The translations under genes and the position numbers were made by a program. A stretch of 64,000 nucleotides of DNA. Origin: Globisporangium splendens. Its lineage: Eukaryota > Oomycota > Peronosporomycetes > Pythiales > Pythiaceae. The stretch lies in assembly GCA_006386115.1 (NCBI GenBank), contig VFIW01000139.1, positions 34,338 to 98,337 on the forward strand, given 5' to 3'. A model generated the notes under the pieces. The model did not search any database and was not told the DNA's origin. It saw nothing but the letters and a program-made list of their open reading frames with translations. This document shows positions 60,410 through 64,000 of this stretch, piece after piece. Position 1 is the first letter of the stretch, and every line of letters starts with the position of its first letter.

Positions 60410-60496
60410 GTCGAATAGCCAAGTCAGGTTTAAGGCAGTAGTTTGCTAAACTATCAGTTAATTTATTAACTCGTGGGTTCAAATCCCACTTCGACT
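60410..60496 (+). tRNA. trnS: tRNA-Ser (GCU), same locus as 1058-1144
   Basis: Identical by the 59,352-base offset. Confidence 0.93.
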
Positions 60497-60507
60497 TATA
60501 TTATTAT

Positions 60508-60579
60508 GATGATGTAGTTTAATGGTAGAACGTGGGAATCATAATCCTAATGTTGTAGGTTCAAATCCTACCATCATTA
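60508..60579 (+). tRNA. trnM: tRNA-Met (CAU), same locus as 1156-1227
   Basis: Identical by the 59,352-base offset. Confidence 0.85.
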
Positions 60580-60592
60580 TCTTCTATTTATA

Positions 60593-60668
60593 CGGAAGGT
60601 AGCATAGTATGGTTTAATGCATCTGTTTTGGGAACAGAAGATCAAAGGTTCGAATCCTTTTCTTCCGA
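60593..60668 (+). tRNA. trnP: tRNA-Pro (UGG), same locus as 1241-1316
   Basis: Identical by the 59,352-base offset. Confidence 0.92.
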
Positions 60669-60762
60669 AAATTTATTAATATATTTAAGTGTATTAATAT
60701 TAATATATATATATATATATATAATTTTATTTATATTAAAAAATATTTAATTAATTTTATTA

Positions 60763-60808
60763 TTTAAGAAATAAAAATATTATTTAAATATTTTTTTTAT
60801 TTCTTAAA
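60763..60808. other. nad5 leader hairpin, same locus as 1411-1456
   Basis: Same stem; second reading of the locus. Confidence 0.5.
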
Positions 60809-60830
60809 ATTTCTATATTTATATTTTATT

Positions 60831-62825
60831 ATGTTATTATTATCTATCGTATTTTTACCATTATTAGGATCAATAGCATCCGGATTATTTGGTTTTTATG
60901 TAGGACGTAAAGGTTCTGTATTTATAACTACTTTAACAACTTTTTTAAGTTTTATTTTTTCATTAATAATTTTTTATGATTCAATTACTTCTGAATATGA
61001 ATATTTAATTTATTTAGCAACTTGGATCAACAGTGGTTTATTTAATTGTAATTGGAGTTTCTTATTTGATACCTTAACAATGGTTATGTTAGTGGTTGTA
61101 ACAAGTATCTCTACATTAGTTCATTTATATTCTTCTCAATATATGGTTCATGATCCACATTTATCGAGATTTATGTCTTATTTATCTCTATTTACTTTTT
61201 TTATGATTATATTAGTAACCGGTGATAATTTTGTACAAATGTTTGTTGGTTGGGAAGGTGTAGGTTTTTGTTCTTTTTTATTAATTAATTTCTGGTTTAC
61301 CCGTTTACAAGCAAATAAAGCAGCTATTAAAGCTATGTTAGTAAATAGAATTAGTGATTTAATTTTTTTATTAGGTATTTTAACCATCTTTTATAATATT
61401 AGAACTGTAGAATATTTTAGTACTTTTGCAGCTATTTCAATTGTTAAAAATTTTACTTTTGTTTTCTTTAATTATAATTTAAGTATTATTGATGTATCAT
61501 GTATCTTAATATTTATAGGTGCTATGGGTAAATCTGCTCAAATTTTTTTACACTTATGGTTACCTGATGCAATGGAAGGGCCTACACCAGTTTCAGCATT
61601 AATTCATGCAGCTACAATGGTTACAGCAGGTGTTTATTTAACTGCTAGATGTTCCCCTATATTTGAATATTCAATTTTTTCTTTAAAAGTTATAACTGTT
61701 ATTGGAGCTTCAACTGCCTTTTTTGCAAGTACTATAGGTTTAGTTCAAAATGATTTTAAAAAAATTGTTGCATATTCTACATGTAGTCAATTAGGTTATA
61801 TGTTTTTTGCTTGTGGTTTATCTAATTATCCTTTAGCTATTTTCCATTTATCAAATCACGCATATTTTAAAGCATTATTATTTTTATGTTCAGGAGCTGT
61901 TATACATGCCATGGGTGATGAACAAGATATTAGAAAAATGGGTGGATTAAGACGTATATTACCTTTTACTTATATTATGTTTTTAATAGGATCATTATCT
62001 TTAATGGGTTTTCCTTTTTTAACAGGTTTTTATTCTAAAGATTTAATATTAGAAGTATCTTTTGCTAGTTTTAGTGAAACAGGTCATTTTGCTTATTGGT
62101 TAGGTACTATAGGTGCTTTCTTTACTGCTTTTTATTCAACTCGTTTAATATTTTTTGCTTTTTTAAGTGAAACAAATGCATATAAAAATGTTATAAGACA
62201 TGCGCATGATGTTCCTTTAGAAATGGGTTTACCTTTAGGTTTATTAGCTTTTGGTAGTATATTTATAGGTTATTTATCTAAAGATATGTTTGTAGGTTTG
62301 GGTTCAAATTTTTGGAACAATTCAATATATATAGATCCTATAAATAATCAAATGATTGATGCTGAATTTTTACCAACTTTTTTTAAATTATTACCAGTAA
62401 TTTTAAGTTTTTGTGGTTTATTTAGTGCATTTTATTTATATTTTTTCAAATTTAGATTTTTATATGATTTAAAAACTTCTAATTATGGTTTATATTTTTA
62501 TAATTTCTTAAATAGAAAATGGTATTTTGATAAAATATATTATGAATTTGTTAATCAATATATATTAAAAATAGGTTATAATGTTACTTATAAAATGGTA
62601 GATAAAGGTTTAATAGAAATGTGTGGACCTTATGGTTTAGTTACTATATTTGCATTTTTAAGTCGACAAATAGTTTTATTACAAACAGGTTATATTTACC
62701 ATTATTCATTATTAATATTAGTTAGTACTATTTTTTTAATTAATATTATTTTCTTTTCATTATTATTTTATTTTGATTTTGTTATAATTTTATTATTCTT
62801 TTTAATATTTTTAATAATAAAATAA
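60831..62825 (+). CDS. nad5: NADH dehydrogenase subunit 5, same locus as 1479-3473
   Basis: Same 664-residue protein; second reading of the locus. Confidence 0.98.
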   Translation: MLLLSIVFLPLLGSIASGLFGFYVGRKGSVFITTLTTFLSFIFSLIIFYDSITSEYEYLIYLATWINSGLFNCNWSFLFDTLTMVMLVVVTSISTLVHLYSSQYMVHDPHLSRFMSYLSLFTFFMIILVTGDNFVQMFVGWEGVGFCSFLLINFWFTRLQANKAAIKAMLVNRISDLIFLLGILTIFYNIRTVEYFSTFAAISIVKNFTFVFFNYNLSIIDVSCILIFIGAMGKSAQIFLHLWLPDAMEGPTPVSALIHAATMVTAGVYLTARCSPIFEYSIFSLKVITVIGASTAFFASTIGLVQNDFKKIVAYSTCSQLGYMFFACGLSNYPLAIFHLSNHAYFKALLFLCSGAVIHAMGDEQDIRKMGGLRRILPFTYIMFLIGSLSLMGFPFLTGFYSKDLILEVSFASFSETGHFAYWLGTIGAFFTAFYSTRLIFFAFLSETNAYKNVIRHAHDVPLEMGLPLGLLAFGSIFIGYLSKDMFVGLGSNFWNNSIYIDPINNQMIDAEFLPTFFKLLPVILSFCGLFSAFYLYFFKFRFLYDLKTSNYGLYFYNFLNRKWYFDKIYYEFVNQYILKIGYNVTYKMVDKGLIEMCGPYGLVTIFAFLSRQIVLLQTGYIYHYSLLILVSTIFLINIIFFSLLFYFDFVIILLFFLIFLIIK

Positions 62826-62853
62826 TAATATAATATATAATATTATATTATTA
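62823..62853. terminator. nad5 stop-codon hairpin, same locus as 3471-3501
   Basis: Same 14-bp stem. Confidence 0.5.
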
Positions 62854-62894
62854 AAATAAAATATATCATTTAAGAATATTTTATATTTTAATTT

Positions 62895-63536
62895 ATGAAT
62901 TTTGAAACAATTTTCTTCTTTTTTTTTTCAAGTATAGCTTTAACATCAGCTATATTTGTAATATATTCTACAAATACAATATATTCCGCATTTTTTTTAA
63001 TATTAGTTTTTACAAATTCAACAGGATTATTATTAATTTCTGAAATTGAATTTATATCTATTATGTTAATTATTATTTATGTAGGTGCTATTACAGTTTT
63101 ATTTTTATTTGTAATAATGATGTTAGATATTAATGTATTAATTGATAAAAATAATAATAATAATTTTGGTTATCTTCCAATTATTTTTTTAATAAGTTTT
63201 GTTTTCTTTTTAGAAACTTCTGTAATGTTTAGTAAAATATTTACTACATATTATCATTTAATTGAACAATCTTTTTTTAAAAATGATTTTTTTTATAGGA
63301 AAGTTGTAAATCAATTAGATTATATAACTAATATAGAAACAATAGGGCAAATTTTATATAGTTATTATGCTTTTTTTTTTTTAGTAGCTGGTATTATTTT
63401 ATTAATAGCTTTAATAGGTGCAGTAACTTTAACTAAAAAAGAAAAAAAAAAACAAAAATATTTAAATAAAAATTTATATAAACAATTATCTAGAAATTCG
63501 TTACAAGCTATTTTTAATATAAAAAATAAAAATTAA
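62895..63536 (+). CDS. nad6: NADH dehydrogenase subunit 6, same locus as 3543-4184
   Basis: Intact 213-residue frame. Agreement with 3543-4184 does not count as a third copy if the map is circular. Confidence 0.95.
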   Translation: MNFETIFFFFFSSIALTSAIFVIYSTNTIYSAFFLILVFTNSTGLLLISEIEFISIMLIIIYVGAITVLFLFVIMMLDINVLIDKNNNNNFGYLPIIFLISFVFFLETSVMFSKIFTTYYHLIEQSFFKNDFFYRKVVNQLDYITNIETIGQILYSYYAFFFLVAGIILLIALIGAVTLTKKEKKKQKYLNKNLYKQLSRNSLQAIFNIKNKN

Positions 63537-63537
63537 A

Positions 63538-63610
63538 ACGACCTTAACTTAATTGGTAGAGTATTAGCCTTCTAAGCTTTAAAATCTTGGTTCAAGTCCA
63601 AGAGGTTGTA
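63538..63610 (+). tRNA. trnR: tRNA-Arg (UCU), same locus as 4186-4258
   Basis: Identical by the 59,352-base offset. Confidence 0.88.
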
Positions 63611-63768
63611 TATAAAAATATTATAAATAAAAAAAATTTTATATTATCTGAAATTAATTAAATTCATGTTATTAAAATAAAATTTTATTATAAATACTTT
63701 TGAATAAAAGGGAATTATATTTTATATTTATAATATTTTAGTATAAATATGTATATATATATAATAAA

Positions 63769-63796
63769 TTATAATAGTATTAAATTACTATTATAA
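63769..63796. terminator. Hairpin after atp9, same locus as 4417-4444
   Basis: Same 11-bp stem. Confidence 0.5.
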
Positions 63797-63811
63797 AATT
63801 TAATTTATATA

Positions 63812-64000
<189 letters not shown>

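Overview
The window is a complete AT-rich protist mitochondrial genome read slightly more than once around. Bases 59353-64000 repeat bases 1-4648, so the unit is 59,352 bp. The gene set is ATP1, ATP6, ATP8, ATP9, NAD1-7, NAD9, NAD11, NAD4L, COB, COX1-3, TatC, about 16 ribosomal protein genes, two rRNAs and 25 tRNA species with no tRNA-Thr. Together with a large inverted repeat, the standard genetic code and no introns seen, this points to a heterotrophic stramenopile of the oomycete/hyphochytrid type. I cannot name the species.

Layout (circular). A small single-copy region (6373-9361, about 3.0 kb) carries nad11-nad1-nad4L as a tight unit. A large single-copy region (31020-44074, about 13.1 kb) carries cox1, cox2, atp1, nad4, nad7, nad2, rps10, rps12, rps7, cox3, atp6, nad3, seven clustered or scattered tRNA genes plus trnD, and an RPL10-like and a TatA-like reading frame. 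Two inverted-repeat arms of about 21.65 kb separate them: IRa (9362-31019) and IRb (44075-59352 continuing through 1-6372). Each arm holds rnl, rns, nad5, nad6, atp9, nad9, cob, tatC, atp8, most ribosomal protein genes, 17 tRNA genes and the unassigned orf169, orf83 and orf225.

The ribosomal protein genes keep pieces of bacterial S10/spc/alpha order: rpl2-rps19-rps3-rpl16, then rps14-rps8-rpl6-rps2-rps4, with rpl14-rpl5 and rps13-rps11 as separate blocks. They form long co-directional runs that end in rnl. The genome encodes the core of complexes I, III, IV and V, most of the small ribosomal subunit, and a TatC translocase.

The two IR arms are nearly identical but IRa is damaged in places. 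The segment 24.18-25.02 kb is peppered with small indels that break rps11, rpl31, trnC and trnS(UGA). atp8 is disrupted, nad6 has a one-base frameshift, and rps14 has a 12-base in-frame insertion. IRb copies are mostly intact. Both arms, and the single-copy rps7, also carry probable homopolymer length errors (atp8, tatC, rps7). These are either assembly/base-calling faults or real decay of one arm, and raw reads would decide. Other signals are a bacterial-like processing stem around rns, perfect hairpins right after the stop codons of nad5, atp9 and cob, and a 524-bp gene-free spacer with an imperfect dyad that is a candidate control/origin region.
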